This document shows positions 24,987 through 33,437 of a stretch of DNA of 64,000 nucleotides, one piece after another (positions within the stretch are counted from its first letter, which is position 1; the number at the start of each line of letters is the position of its first letter). The DNA comes from an uncultured bacterium (GTDB lineage: Bacteria > Bacteroidota > Ignavibacteria > UBA10030 > BY39). Below the pieces are notes generated by a model that made no database searches, had not been told where the DNA came from, and worked only from the letters and a program-made list of their open reading frames with translations. Position numbers and translations under genes: made by a program. The stretch spans positions 1 through 64,000 of the forward strand of contig CALCJK010000028.1 in NCBI GenBank assembly GCA_937967455.1. Reading direction: 5' to 3'.

Positions 24987-26780
24987 TTAATCATCTGTTG
25001 TAGCTGCTGCTATTTCATCTAATGTTGTTACTCCTTCTAAAATTCTTTCTATACCTGAACGTCTTAGAGTCCACATTCCATCTTTGATTGCTTGATCTCT
25101 AATTGCAGCTTCGTCAACTTCAGCACCTGATTTAACAATAATGTTTCTTATTTCACGAGTAAAATACAATGCTTCATGAATTGCTGCTCTTCCTTTATAC
25201 CCTCCGTTACATTTTTCACAACCAACGGCTTCATAAATGGTGTGTGTATCAAGTTGTTCTTGAGTAAATCCGAATTTTGTATATACATCATAATCCAAAT
25301 CTTTTTTAGGGATTGGACGTTTGCAAAGCGGGCAGAGAGTTCTAATTAATCTCTGAGCTACAATAATATTGATAGCATAAGCAATCAAAAATGGTTCTAT
25401 ACCCATTTTATACAAACGTGAGATTGCACTTGGTGCATCATTTGTGTGCAATGTAGAAAAAGTCAAGTGACCTGTATTTGCAAGTTTTATAGCTATCTCA
25501 GCAGTCATTTTATCTCTCATCTCTCCTACAAGCACTATATCCGGGTCGTGACGCAGAATACCGCGCAATGCGCTTTCAAAATCCATCTTTGGACCAATTT
25601 TAAGCTGTCTGGCACCTTTGATTATATATTCAACTGGATCTTCTACAGTTAATACATTTACTGTAGGATCAATCACCTGATAAAGTGCTGCAATTAGAGT
25701 AGTACTTTTTCCACTTCCTGTGGGTCCAGTCAAAATTATTATTCCTTGTGGTTTAGAGATTGCTTTATAAAAGAATTCCTTTGCTGGTCCCTGTAATCCA
25801 AGCTTGTTTAAATCTGTTATAACTTTGCGATCATCCAGTACTCGAATTACAATGCTTTCATATTTGTGCTTAAATTCAGTACCCACGATTGGCATAATAG
25901 ATACGCGGAATCGAATTTGATGTCCATCTATTACCCGCTGAATAAATCCATCTTGAGATGATTCTCTTTCAAACCTATCCACATTTTTTGAACGGTCTTT
26001 AACAACTGCTGCGATTGCTTCTGGCATTGTATTTTCTTGTGTATGCCAGAGCTTTAAATTACCATCAATACGAAAGAGAAAATCTGTACGATTACCTTCT
26101 TTTGCTACAATGTGAACATCGCTTGCTCCCTGTCGAACTGCTTCTACAAGAGCACCTTCAACAAGATTGATCAAAGCACTTTTATTTATCTCGGCTTCGA
26201 GAGCTTCTTCATCAAGCCCTTCTTCTTCCCTAACTTCCAGGTTATCTAATTCAGTTTGCTCTAAAAGCTTTAAAAATTCATTTTCAGGAGGAATAACCTG
26301 TTCAATTAAATTTTGTAGATCTTTTAATCTGCAATAACAGACCTCATATTTTTTTACCTCAAAATTTCGAGCCACAATTGGAATCTTACGATCAGTTGGG
26401 TCCGCTGCAATGATAATCAATTTTTCAGGAACTTTTTCATCAAACTTTAAAGGCAACATTTTTACTTCAGAAAGCATAGAACGATAATTTTCAGGAAGGG
26501 AATCAACAAATTTTTTTATGAAATTAATTCGCTCCTGATCTATTTTCTCGTCAGCTAGATATACTTCTCTAAATGCATACAAGTTTGCAACTTCACGAAA
26601 CACTGCATCATGATCTATATTAAATTCTTTAACTATAATCTGACCGAGATTTCTACGATTTTTAAAATCTTCTTTCTCTTTTATGCGTAAAGATTTCTCA
26701 AGTATCTCATAATCAATGATACCTTTTTTAAGCAGTGTGTATCCTATTTTATCAGTAATGTCTATTTCGCGCATATGCAA
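24987..26780 (-). CDS. pilB: PilB/GspE-type assembly ATPase
   Basis: 597 residues. N-terminal MshEN/T2SSE-N domain (about 1-165), N2 domain with 'ASDVHIVAKEGNRTDFLFRIDGNL', then the RecA-like core: Walker A GPTGSGKSTT, 'VEDPVEYIIKGARQLKIGPKMDF', Walker B 'DIVLVGEMRD', 'STLHTNDAPSAISRL'. The zinc-binding CPLCK...GCEKC loop and 'YKGRAAIHE' mark extension ATPases (PilB) rather than PilT. It powers filament assembly through PilC. The gene starts 11 bases after pilC. Confidence 0.94.
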   Translation of the reverse strand: MHMREIDITDKIGYTLLKKGIIDYEILEKSLRIKEKEDFKNRRNLGQIIVKEFNIDHDAVFREVANLYAFREVYLADEKIDQERINFIKKFVDSLPENYRSMLSEVKMLPLKFDEKVPEKLIIIAADPTDRKIPIVARNFEVKKYEVCYCRLKDLQNLIEQVIPPENEFLKLLEQTELDNLEVREEEGLDEEALEAEINKSALINLVEGALVEAVRQGASDVHIVAKEGNRTDFLFRIDGNLKLWHTQENTMPEAIAAVVKDRSKNVDRFERESSQDGFIQRVIDGHQIRFRVSIMPIVGTEFKHKYESIVIRVLDDRKVITDLNKLGLQGPAKEFFYKAISKPQGIIILTGPTGSGKSTTLIAALYQVIDPTVNVLTVEDPVEYIIKGARQLKIGPKMDFESALRGILRHDPDIVLVGEMRDKMTAEIAIKLANTGHLTFSTLHTNDAPSAISRLYKMGIEPFLIAYAINIIVAQRLIRTLCPLCKRPIPKKDLDYDVYTKFGFTQEQLDTHTIYEAVGCEKCNGGYKGRAAIHEALYFTREIRNIIVKSGAEVDEAAIRDQAIKDGMWTLRRSGIERILEGVTTLDEIAAATTDD

Positions 26781-26790
26781 TCTTTTATAC

Positions 26791-28170
26791 TTAGAATAAA
26801 AACATACCTAATGAATTCAAGAAATTAATAAATGCTCCTGGTGGTTTAGGACGAATCATCGCAGTTTCAGATGATACTATTGTAAGAGCTGTTAAAATAA
26901 CCATAATCACCATGGCTAACCATATTTGGATATATTCAATTGTATTTTTCATTTTATAGGAAGTTTCTTTTTCATAATACTCAGCAAGTTGATGAGCAGT
27001 ATTTTTTACTGTACCAGTTTCAGCACCACTATGAAATCTGGATATTGCAGTTTTTGTAAAAACTCCGGACGCTTCAAAAGCTTCTGTAATGCCAGCCCCT
27101 TTTTCAACCATCAGTGGTATGGCGATAGTTTTAATCTGATTTTCCATATATCTGTTCCCGCAAGCTTCAGCTGCCATTCTAATAACATCAATATTTTCAC
27201 CAGAACCGCTATAAAGTGCATGAAAAACCCGGCAAAAGATTTCTATATTAGTTTTATGAAGTAATGTTCCAATTACAGGAATTTTCCAGATAAAGCGATC
27301 TAGAATTTGTTTACCTCTTGGAGTTGTAAAAAATCGCACAGCCAATATAATCGGGACTATAGTGATGATTGATATAATTACAATATGTTCTATGATAAAA
27401 TCACTCATTTTCAGGGTAGCAGCTGTCATTGGTGGCATTTCAATTTTGAACTTAGCAAAAATCTCAGCCATTGGTCTGAAAATCCAGCCAATGTAATATA
27501 TAACTGCACCAATAAGTGCTAACATTGTTACTGCAGGTGTAATGAGTGCACTTTTTAAATCTTTTCTGAACTGAGCTTGTCTTTCAAGAAATTTTGCTGT
27601 GCTTTCATAAATTTCTGCCATATTACCACTTTTTGATGCAAGTCCTAACATATGTGCTGTAAATTTTCCAAAAACTCCTTCCTGCTTCAGAAAAACCTTT
27701 TCACTATCTTTACCTTGCTTCAACTCATTGTTAATTTCCCTGACAGCATCACGCAGTGTTTTGTTTTCAATATCATTTGCTAAAAGTTGAAGTATTTCGT
27801 TATATGGCAATTTTTGTCGTATTAAATCTGCACTTACTCTAACGAAAGTAACAATTTCGCTCATTGGAGGTTTTGGTTTTAGATCAAAAAGCTTTTTACG
27901 AACATAAATAACTCTAAAGCCCATTTTGGATAGAGCTTCTTCTACCTCTTCTTTTGTAAATGCTTTTTGTTCACCTAAAATTGGTTTTTCAGTTCCGCGC
28001 TGAACTTTATATATAAATGTAGCTCTGGGCGTAACATTTACAACTTTAAACTTTCTTTGAGCAGCCATCTGTTGAGCTTTTTCCTTAGCAAGTCGAAAAC
28101 CATCTGCTTCTATTATACCAACGATGGCTTTACCACTTGTTGACAGTCCTTCTATTCTAAATTCTGGCAT
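26791..28170 (-). CDS. pilC: PilC/GspF-type platform protein with N-terminal extension
   Basis: 459 residues. Residues 1-95 form two small repeats ('EADGFRLAKEKAQQMAAQRKFKVVNV' and 'KEEVEEALSKMGFRVIYVRKK') that look like the N-terminal extension of GspF. Two GspF helical domains follow (about 105-225 and 310-430), with three transmembrane segments (about 210-230, 262-285, 430-450). Family marks include 'GLASKSGNMAEIYESTAKFLERQ' and 'RFHSGAETGTVKNTAHQLAEYYEKE'. Inner-membrane platform that couples ATPases to the growing filament. Confidence 0.92.
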   Translation of the reverse strand: MPEFRIEGLSTSGKAIVGIIEADGFRLAKEKAQQMAAQRKFKVVNVTPRATFIYKVQRGTEKPILGEQKAFTKEEVEEALSKMGFRVIYVRKKLFDLKPKPPMSEIVTFVRVSADLIRQKLPYNEILQLLANDIENKTLRDAVREINNELKQGKDSEKVFLKQEGVFGKFTAHMLGLASKSGNMAEIYESTAKFLERQAQFRKDLKSALITPAVTMLALIGAVIYYIGWIFRPMAEIFAKFKIEMPPMTAATLKMSDFIIEHIVIISIITIVPIILAVRFFTTPRGKQILDRFIWKIPVIGTLLHKTNIEIFCRVFHALYSGSGENIDVIRMAAEACGNRYMENQIKTIAIPLMVEKGAGITEAFEASGVFTKTAISRFHSGAETGTVKNTAHQLAEYYEKETSYKMKNTIEYIQIWLAMVIMVILTALTIVSSETAMIRPKPPGAFINFLNSLGMFLF

Positions 28171-28213
28171 TATTTTATCTCCAAATTATTTTCCTCATAA
28201 CATTTAAAAATTT

Positions 28214-28262
28214 AAATGCTTTGAAATTTTTAAGCTATTATGCTGATAATTTCAGAGCATTT
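28214..28262 (-). promoter_or_regulatory. Intercistronic stem-loop after second pilin gene
   Basis: AAATGCTTTGAAATT (28214-28228) pairs with AATTTCAGAGCATTT (28248-28262) with a single G-U-type mismatch around a 19-base loop. No strong T-run follows, so it fits a 3'-end stabiliser or partial attenuator between pilin and pilC rather than a full terminator. Confidence 0.6.
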
Positions 28263-28295
28263 ACTTTAAATTTATTTATTTCAAATATCTCATAT

Positions 28296-28679
28296 CTACT
28301 CAAAATCTCCTGTAAATGAAAAATTACCTAAATTTCCAGTACTATCAAGAGTCACTATAACACTTCCATATCCAAATTTTGATACAGCAGTAAATGTAAT
28401 TGCCTGAGGGGTAACAACATAATTAGTATAGTCTGCATTTTCATTGGATCTTAAATTCTGTGGTAAATTAAAGCCATTATATGTTCTTCCACCACCACCT
28501 AACGGCTCTGGTCTCAGTCGGTACCGGTTTGCATATTGTCCTATATTCATAAGATCGTTTATAATAGCATTCTTATTTGCATTAACAGAAGTACCTTGAA
28601 ACAAACCTATACCAACAGCTATCGCTATACCAACTATAATCACACCTAATATTATTAATACTAATTGCTGTTGACCCAT
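28296..28679 (-). CDS. Second pilin-like protein with MGQQQ N-terminus
   Basis: 127 residues. Starts 'MGQQQLVLIILGVIIVG', a hydrophobic helix of about 22 residues, then 'NANKNAIINDLMNIGQYANRYRLRP', a glycine turn GGGG followed by TYNG, and a small beta-rich domain. AAGGTG lies 6 bases before the ATG, so no leader was missed. Its first 25 residues are nearly the same as those of the upstream paralogue (28799-29203), while the C-terminal halves differ. Predicted filament subunit. Position between the stronger-looking first pilin and pilC, flanked by stem-loops, suggests tuned expression. Confidence 0.8.
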   Translation of the reverse strand: MGQQQLVLIILGVIIVGIAIAVGIGLFQGTSVNANKNAIINDLMNIGQYANRYRLRPEPLGGGGRTYNGFNLPQNLRSNENADYTNYVVTPQAITFTAVSKFGYGSVIVTLDSTGNLGNFSFTGDFE

Positions 28680-28705
28680 AATTCACCTTTTAGTTAATAA
28701 ACATA

Positions 28706-28752
28706 TACTGCCATTTACATCGGGTTTTTATCATATCTTGTAAATGGCAGTA
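28706..28752 (-). promoter_or_regulatory. Intercistronic stem-loop after first pilin gene
   Basis: TACTGCCATTTACA (28706-28719) and TGTAAATGGCAGTA (28739-28752) are a perfect 14-bp inverted repeat with a 19-base loop. It sits between the two pilin genes with no clear T-run, as expected for an element that protects the upstream pilin mRNA and reduces read-through. Confidence 0.7.
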
Positions 28753-28798
28753 CATCGGAATCGGTAGTTTAATTGTAAAAGAACTCAGATCGATTTAA

Positions 28799-29203
28799 TT
28801 ATTCAAACTGATCTGTGTAGGTCCACTGCGACAATCGACCAGTTGAATCAACCACTGCTGTAACGGTACCATAACCTTGTGAAGATGTAGCTGTAATTGT
28901 CACATCTGTAGCTGTAACTGTTGCTGCATATGTACCGTTTTCATTTTGAGCATATTTTGAAGGTATTGCATATGGTTGTGCTGGCGTACAACCAGAGCCA
29001 TCGTATGTACCGCCACCGCCACCCATGCTGCAAGGACGTATTTTGTGTTGATATGCGTTTGCTGCAATGTTGTTCATATCATTCACTATTGCATCACGAT
29101 TTGATTGCACGCTACCTGCAGTAAACATCGAGATACCAACTGCAATTGCGATACCAACAATGATAACGCCCAAGATGATTAATAAAAGTTGTTGCTGACC
29201 CAT
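28799..29203 (-). CDS. Major pilin-like protein with MGQQQ N-terminus
   Basis: 134 residues. The N-terminal helix 'MGQQQLLLIILGVIIVG' is preceded by a strong AAGGAG 7 bases before ATG, so the start is firm. It is followed by 'SNRDAIVNDMNNIAANAYQHKIRPCSMGGGGGTYDGSGC' and a beta-rich domain of Thr/Ala-rich strands ('TVTATDVTITATSSQGYGTV'). Cys in 'RPCSM' and in 'GSGC' could form a disulfide. Promoter-proximal gene of the operon, with a sigma-54-like promoter upstream and a stem-loop downstream, so probably the most abundant subunit. It lacks the canonical prepilin motif (Gly, aromatic, Glu+5). Confidence 0.85.
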   Translation of the reverse strand: MGQQQLLLIILGVIIVGIAIAVGISMFTAGSVQSNRDAIVNDMNNIAANAYQHKIRPCSMGGGGGTYDGSGCTPAQPYAIPSKYAQNENGTYAATVTATDVTITATSSQGYGTVTAVVDSTGRLSQWTYTDQFE

Positions 29204-29327
29204 ATTTTAACTCCTTTAATTATTTAATATTGTTTAATTTTGTTAATTAATTTTTGATACTTAATATTACTTATTTAAACGCTTAATGTTTTCCATAAAG
29301 AACAATTTTTAAGTCCTCTTCTTTTTT

Positions 29328-29343
29328 TACAATGCTCGTGCCA
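29328..29343 (-). promoter_or_regulatory. Sigma-54-like promoter of the pilus operon
   Basis: The minus strand reads TGGCACG-AGCA-TTGTA, against the sigma-54 consensus TGGCACG-N4-TTGC(A/T): the -24 box is perfect, spacing is exact, and the -12 box has one change (GT for GC). It lies about 125 bases before the pilin start. Sigma-54 control of pilin genes is established in Pseudomonas and Myxococcus; here it is a motif match only. Confidence 0.6.
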
Positions 29344-29373
29344 AGTTTGTCTATTTAATATCTTCATATTAAA

Positions 29374-29415
29374 AATGGTAAATTCAACACTTTTTTTTGA
29401 AGAAAATTTACCATT
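29374..29415. promoter_or_regulatory. Dyad upstream of the sigma-54-like promoter
   Basis: AATGGTAAATT (29374-29384) and AATTTACCATT (29405-29415) form a perfect 11-bp inverted repeat, half-sites 31 bp apart centre to centre, starting 31 bp upstream of the -24 box. That is a plausible place for activator binding. The rest of the 29204-29543 gap is AT-rich with nothing else I can name. Confidence 0.45.
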
Positions 29416-29543
29416 AAGTAAATTTTTCCAACTAATTTTGAAAATATTACAAATTCGGAAAATATTACTTATCCAAAGACCAACTTATTTTTGTTATTAA
29501 ATAATATTTTGCTAATATTACTTTAAATTAAAAAAGGAAAAAA

Positions 29544-31982
29544 ATGAAAATTAAAGAAAAAGTTATAATAATCAGCATTATTATTATATATTTAATATTC
29601 AGTTATTTATCTGTAAACAATTTAAATCTTTATACTCCCGATAGCACGCGATATTACATATGGGCTCAATCATTAAGTAATTTTGAGGGATTCAAAGATG
29701 AAACACTCCCTGAACCAAAAAGTTATGTAATCCATGCACCTCTTTATTCTCTGTTGGTTGCTCCAGTAGCTATCTTTTTCCCAAACAATATAATTGCCTT
29801 AAAATTCGCAACTATTATTATATCTTGTTTGGGACTTTTTTTATTCTTTATAATATTAAAGAATTATCTCAATACTGAAATTGCTTTTTATGGAACAATT
29901 ATATTACTCTTAAATCCTCTCTTCTTTTTACTCTCAGGTGAACTATTATCCGATGTACCGTTTTTAGTTTTACTAATCGGTATTTTTTTATATTTCGGCA
30001 AATTAAATAAAACCGAATATTCAAACTCTGAAAAAATAATTTTCTCTTTAATGATTACAATGGCTGTATTATTGCGGGAAGTAGGTATTTCAATTATGAT
30101 AGGCTCAATCATTTATTTCCTATATAGAAAAAAATATCAGCTATCTTTAACAATTTTGACCATTACACTTGTTTTTTACTTATTATGGCTATTTAGGAAT
30201 GAATATCTGGTAGCAAGTTTTGAATTGCCCGATTTAACTAATTCAAAATTATTTTCATACCACTTCTTTACATCACCTGATTCATCTCTACTTACTGAAT
30301 TCATTGCAAGAATTAAACATAACTCCACAGTTTACTTTTCGAAAATAATTGCATTAATTTTTTATCCAATTTACGAGACAACACAATTCGATGTTGTTTT
30401 AAGAAAAGAAGGAATGGTTGCTGAAATCGCAGATGTTTTAAAAATATTAAAAATACCATTTTCAATTATAGTTTGGGGCATAACTATATTTGGAATCTTA
30501 AGGAAAAATAAAAATTCAGAGCTCTACAATTTCATCAATTTATTTCTAATAATCTATCTACTTATTATTTTAATATATCCTATCAATGATATTAGATTTC
30601 TTTTACCTTTGCTGGTTGTGTTATTAATTCACCTTATGAATGGATTTTCAAATTTATTTGAATTAATTAAAACGAAAAGTTCATTAAAATTTTTAAACAT
30701 TGTAATCTTACTATTAGCAGCAATCTTTTTGATCCCAAATTTAGTCTGGACTGGTGAATTCATATACTTGAGCAACCGTTATATGAAAAGTCCGCTGGAA
30801 TTTCAAAAATATTCGGAAGGCAAAAAATTTCCGCCATCTCACTTTACAAAACCTTTAAATCTTGTCGGAAATTGGATTAAAGAAAATTCATCTGAAAATG
30901 CAATAGTAATCGGAATGTGGAAAGATTTAGCATGCTGGATTGAACCAAGGAAATTAATCATTGCAGATTTTTTAATTACACCGGCCGAATTTGATTATTA
31001 TATCAGAGATTATAAAGTGGAGTTCATAGTTTCACAAACAGATCGTTTAGGATTTAACGATTTCGAGGTTCAAATGTCTCAATCCAAAAGGTATAGTTTT
31101 TCGTTAGCAAAAAGAATAGGAAGATTAAATGTATACAAAATAAATTCGTTTCCCGAAAGAATAATAGCGCCTGATAAAACAAGATTTCAGCAGGCAATTT
31201 CTTTTTTATTCGACTGCAAATACCCAGAAGCTGAATTGATATTTGACTCGTTATACACTGAAAACAATTTAAACTCAAAAGTAATTTTTTATTGTGGTGT
31301 TACTAAATCCTTGATGGGCAAATTTACTGAAGCTGAAAAGTTTTTTAAAGAACTTGAAGAATTTCCTCAAGCAGGAATGTTTATAAACCAAATAAAGTTA
31401 CACAGGCAAATAATCCAATTAACAAAAGCAGCAAGTATGTATCAGCAACAATTTGCTGACTATACTACTCGTGCAGCAGGAAGTTACTGGTCGATGGGTT
31501 ATGAAAAACATGCATATAATCTTTTAGACTCGGTGCTTAATTTTGATTCAACATTTATTCCTGCTTATATTTTCAAATTGCACTTTGCTTTAAAACAAAA
31601 TAAAATTTCTGATGCAAGAAATTCTTTGAACAAAATTGCAATACTTGACACTTCAAATAATTTATTAGAAATTTATAATAATCTAATTTCCAGAAGTGAC
31701 TCTATAAAAAACAAGTACTCTGGTTTAAATTTAACTAATGCATACATCATGAATGCAAAAGATTACTACAAATTAGGTGTCTATGAAGATGCAATAGATA
31801 ACCTTTTGTTATGTTTACAAATTGATAAAAACAACATTGAAGCTATGAATTTGTTATCCGAAATTTACATTCTAAAAAGACGTTTCGCCCCAGCAAAAAC
31901 ATATTTAGAAAAAATTATGCAATTAAATCAAAACGATTACTCAATACAAGAAAAATATAAATCAGTATTAAAGTATTTTTGA
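29544..31982 (+). CDS. GT-C type glycosyltransferase-like membrane protein with C-terminal TPRs
   Basis: 812 residues. About ten hydrophobic helices up to residue 415. A first periplasmic loop contains 'YTPDSTRYYIWAQSL' (acidic residue in the position typical of GT-C enzymes such as ArnT/PMT), then 'HAPLYSLLVAPVAIFFPNN' and 'SGELLSDVPFLVLL'. Residues 430-540 are a soluble domain; from about 540 to the end there are TPR-like helical repeats ('AISFLFDCKYPEAELIFDSLY', 'GKFTEAEKFFKELEEFPQ', 'GVYEDAIDNLLLCLQIDKNN'). It may transfer a lipid-linked sugar to protein or glycan. Faces away from the pilus operon; AAAAGGAAAA precedes ATG. Substrate unknown. Confidence 0.7.
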   Translation: MKIKEKVIIISIIIIYLIFSYLSVNNLNLYTPDSTRYYIWAQSLSNFEGFKDETLPEPKSYVIHAPLYSLLVAPVAIFFPNNIIALKFATIIISCLGLFLFFIILKNYLNTEIAFYGTIILLLNPLFFLLSGELLSDVPFLVLLIGIFLYFGKLNKTEYSNSEKIIFSLMITMAVLLREVGISIMIGSIIYFLYRKKYQLSLTILTITLVFYLLWLFRNEYLVASFELPDLTNSKLFSYHFFTSPDSSLLTEFIARIKHNSTVYFSKIIALIFYPIYETTQFDVVLRKEGMVAEIADVLKILKIPFSIIVWGITIFGILRKNKNSELYNFINLFLIIYLLIILIYPINDIRFLLPLLVVLLIHLMNGFSNLFELIKTKSSLKFLNIVILLLAAIFLIPNLVWTGEFIYLSNRYMKSPLEFQKYSEGKKFPPSHFTKPLNLVGNWIKENSSENAIVIGMWKDLACWIEPRKLIIADFLITPAEFDYYIRDYKVEFIVSQTDRLGFNDFEVQMSQSKRYSFSLAKRIGRLNVYKINSFPERIIAPDKTRFQQAISFLFDCKYPEAELIFDSLYTENNLNSKVIFYCGVTKSLMGKFTEAEKFFKELEEFPQAGMFINQIKLHRQIIQLTKAASMYQQQFADYTTRAAGSYWSMGYEKHAYNLLDSVLNFDSTFIPAYIFKLHFALKQNKISDARNSLNKIAILDTSNNLLEIYNNLISRSDSIKNKYSGLNLTNAYIMNAKDYYKLGVYEDAIDNLLLCLQIDKNNIEAMNLLSEIYILKRRFAPAKTYLEKIMQLNQNDYSIQEKYKSVLKYF

Positions 31983-31996
31983 GGATATTATTTAGC

Positions 31997-33427
31997 TTAG
32001 ACTTTAAAAATTTTGATTGTATTCAATACATTTTTTTTAAAGAAAGGCAATCCAGCTAGAACAATGTATTTATTTCCCTTCTTTAAAATTTTTTTGAGTA
32101 CTATTTGCTCATGAACTTTTTTAAATGCTGAGTCAGTGGAAGCTTTTATTCGAGGTACAATAAAACTTTCAACCCCCCAATTAATACTCATCCGCCTGGC
32201 TATATCAGCGGATTCAGTAAAAGCAAAGATACGGGCATTTGGTCTATACTTAGAAACATATGTTGCAGTTCGACCAGAATAAGTGACTGCAATTATTGCA
32301 TTTGAATTAATTTCGTCTGAAAGCATCACAGCCGACTTTGCAAGCGCATCATAATCTTCCTGCTGTTCAAACTCATAAACTTTTCTAGTTAGATTTCCTT
32401 TTTCAACCGCATAAATTATCTTATTCATCATTTCTACAGTTTCAGCAGGATAATTACCAATTGAAGTTTCTCCACTTAACATTACAGCATCAGCACCATC
32501 TAAAACTGCATTAGCCACATCGCTTACTTCAGCACGGGTAGGTAGTGGATTTTTTATCATCGATTCAAGCATTTGCGTAGCTACAATTACTGTCTTTGCA
32601 TTTTCTCTGCATTTTTTTATGATCTCTTTTTGTAACATCGGAACATTTTCAATTGGAATTTCAATCCCAAGATCTCCACGCGCTATTATTATACCATCTG
32701 CTAGTCGGATTATTCTATCTATATCGTTTATTGCTTCTTGTTTTTCAATCTTTGCAATTATTGATGGGATTTTCTTTATTTGATTTTTGTTCTGTCTTAA
32801 AATAAAATCCCTCAACTCTTCGATATTTGTAGCTGATCTCACAAATGATAATGCAATGAAATCCACCCCATTTTGAAGTCCAAATAAAATATCATTTTTA
32901 TCTTTATTAGTAATCGAAGGAACACTGAGCTTAACATTAGGTAAATTAATTCCTTTATGAGAATTTATTTCACCACTATTCAAAATTTTACAAAATATTC
33001 TCCTCCCCTCAATTTTCAATACCTTTGCTTTAATTTTTCCATCATCAATGTATAATATATCATCTTTTTTAAGATCCTTATGAAGTCTATCATAACTAAC
33101 TGGTATGAAATCTGAATTATCTTTAGGATATGTAGTTAGTATAATTTGATCATTATGATTTACTTTTATAGGCGCTTTTTCTATCTTACCCAATCTAATC
33201 TTAGGACCCTGAAGATCCTGAATTATAGCAATATATTGGCGAGTAATAAATTCAGCACTTCTAGTATTTTTGATGTACCTAAGGTGTTCATCATAATCAC
33301 CATGAGAAAAATTTAACCTAACTGCATCCATTCCGTTTGAAATTAATTTTAAAACTGAAGATACATTTTTCACAGCTGGTCCTAATGTACATATTATTTT
33401 TGTTTTAGGTATGTATTTACTTTTCAT
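31997..33427 (-). CDS. pyk: Pyruvate kinase
   Basis: 476 residues. N-terminal barrel start 'KTKIICTLGPAVKNVSSVLKLISNGMDAVRLNFSHG', 'IIQDLQGPKIRLGKI' at the B-domain boundary, active-site segments 'SIIAKIEKQEAINDID', 'DGIIIARGDLGIEIP' and 'TVIVATQMLESMIKNPLPTRAEVSDVANAVLDGADAVMLSGETS', then a C-terminal regulatory domain. Length is standard, without the extra PEP-utiliser domain of some Firmicutes. Makes ATP from phosphoenolpyruvate. 10 bases downstream of the sirtuin gene in the same direction. Confidence 0.96.
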   Translation of the reverse strand: MKSKYIPKTKIICTLGPAVKNVSSVLKLISNGMDAVRLNFSHGDYDEHLRYIKNTRSAEFITRQYIAIIQDLQGPKIRLGKIEKAPIKVNHNDQIILTTYPKDNSDFIPVSYDRLHKDLKKDDILYIDDGKIKAKVLKIEGRRIFCKILNSGEINSHKGINLPNVKLSVPSITNKDKNDILFGLQNGVDFIALSFVRSATNIEELRDFILRQNKNQIKKIPSIIAKIEKQEAINDIDRIIRLADGIIIARGDLGIEIPIENVPMLQKEIIKKCRENAKTVIVATQMLESMIKNPLPTRAEVSDVANAVLDGADAVMLSGETSIGNYPAETVEMMNKIIYAVEKGNLTRKVYEFEQQEDYDALAKSAVMLSDEINSNAIIAVTYSGRTATYVSKYRPNARIFAFTESADIARRMSINWGVESFIVPRIKASTDSAFKKVHEQIVLKKILKKGNKYIVLAGLPFFKKNVLNTIKIFKV

Positions 33428-33437
33428 TTGTTTTAAT

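Noticed and set aside
15845-29203. The pilus operon as a type II secretion system
   Set aside because: A PilT-type retraction ATPase and PilM/N/O/P-like subunits are present, and there is no GspG-like pseudopilin with standard leader; T4P-like is the better fit.
31983-31996. Terminator between the converging GT-C/TPR and pyruvate kinase genes
   Set aside because: Only 14 bases separate the stops and no GC-rich hairpin with a T-run is present.
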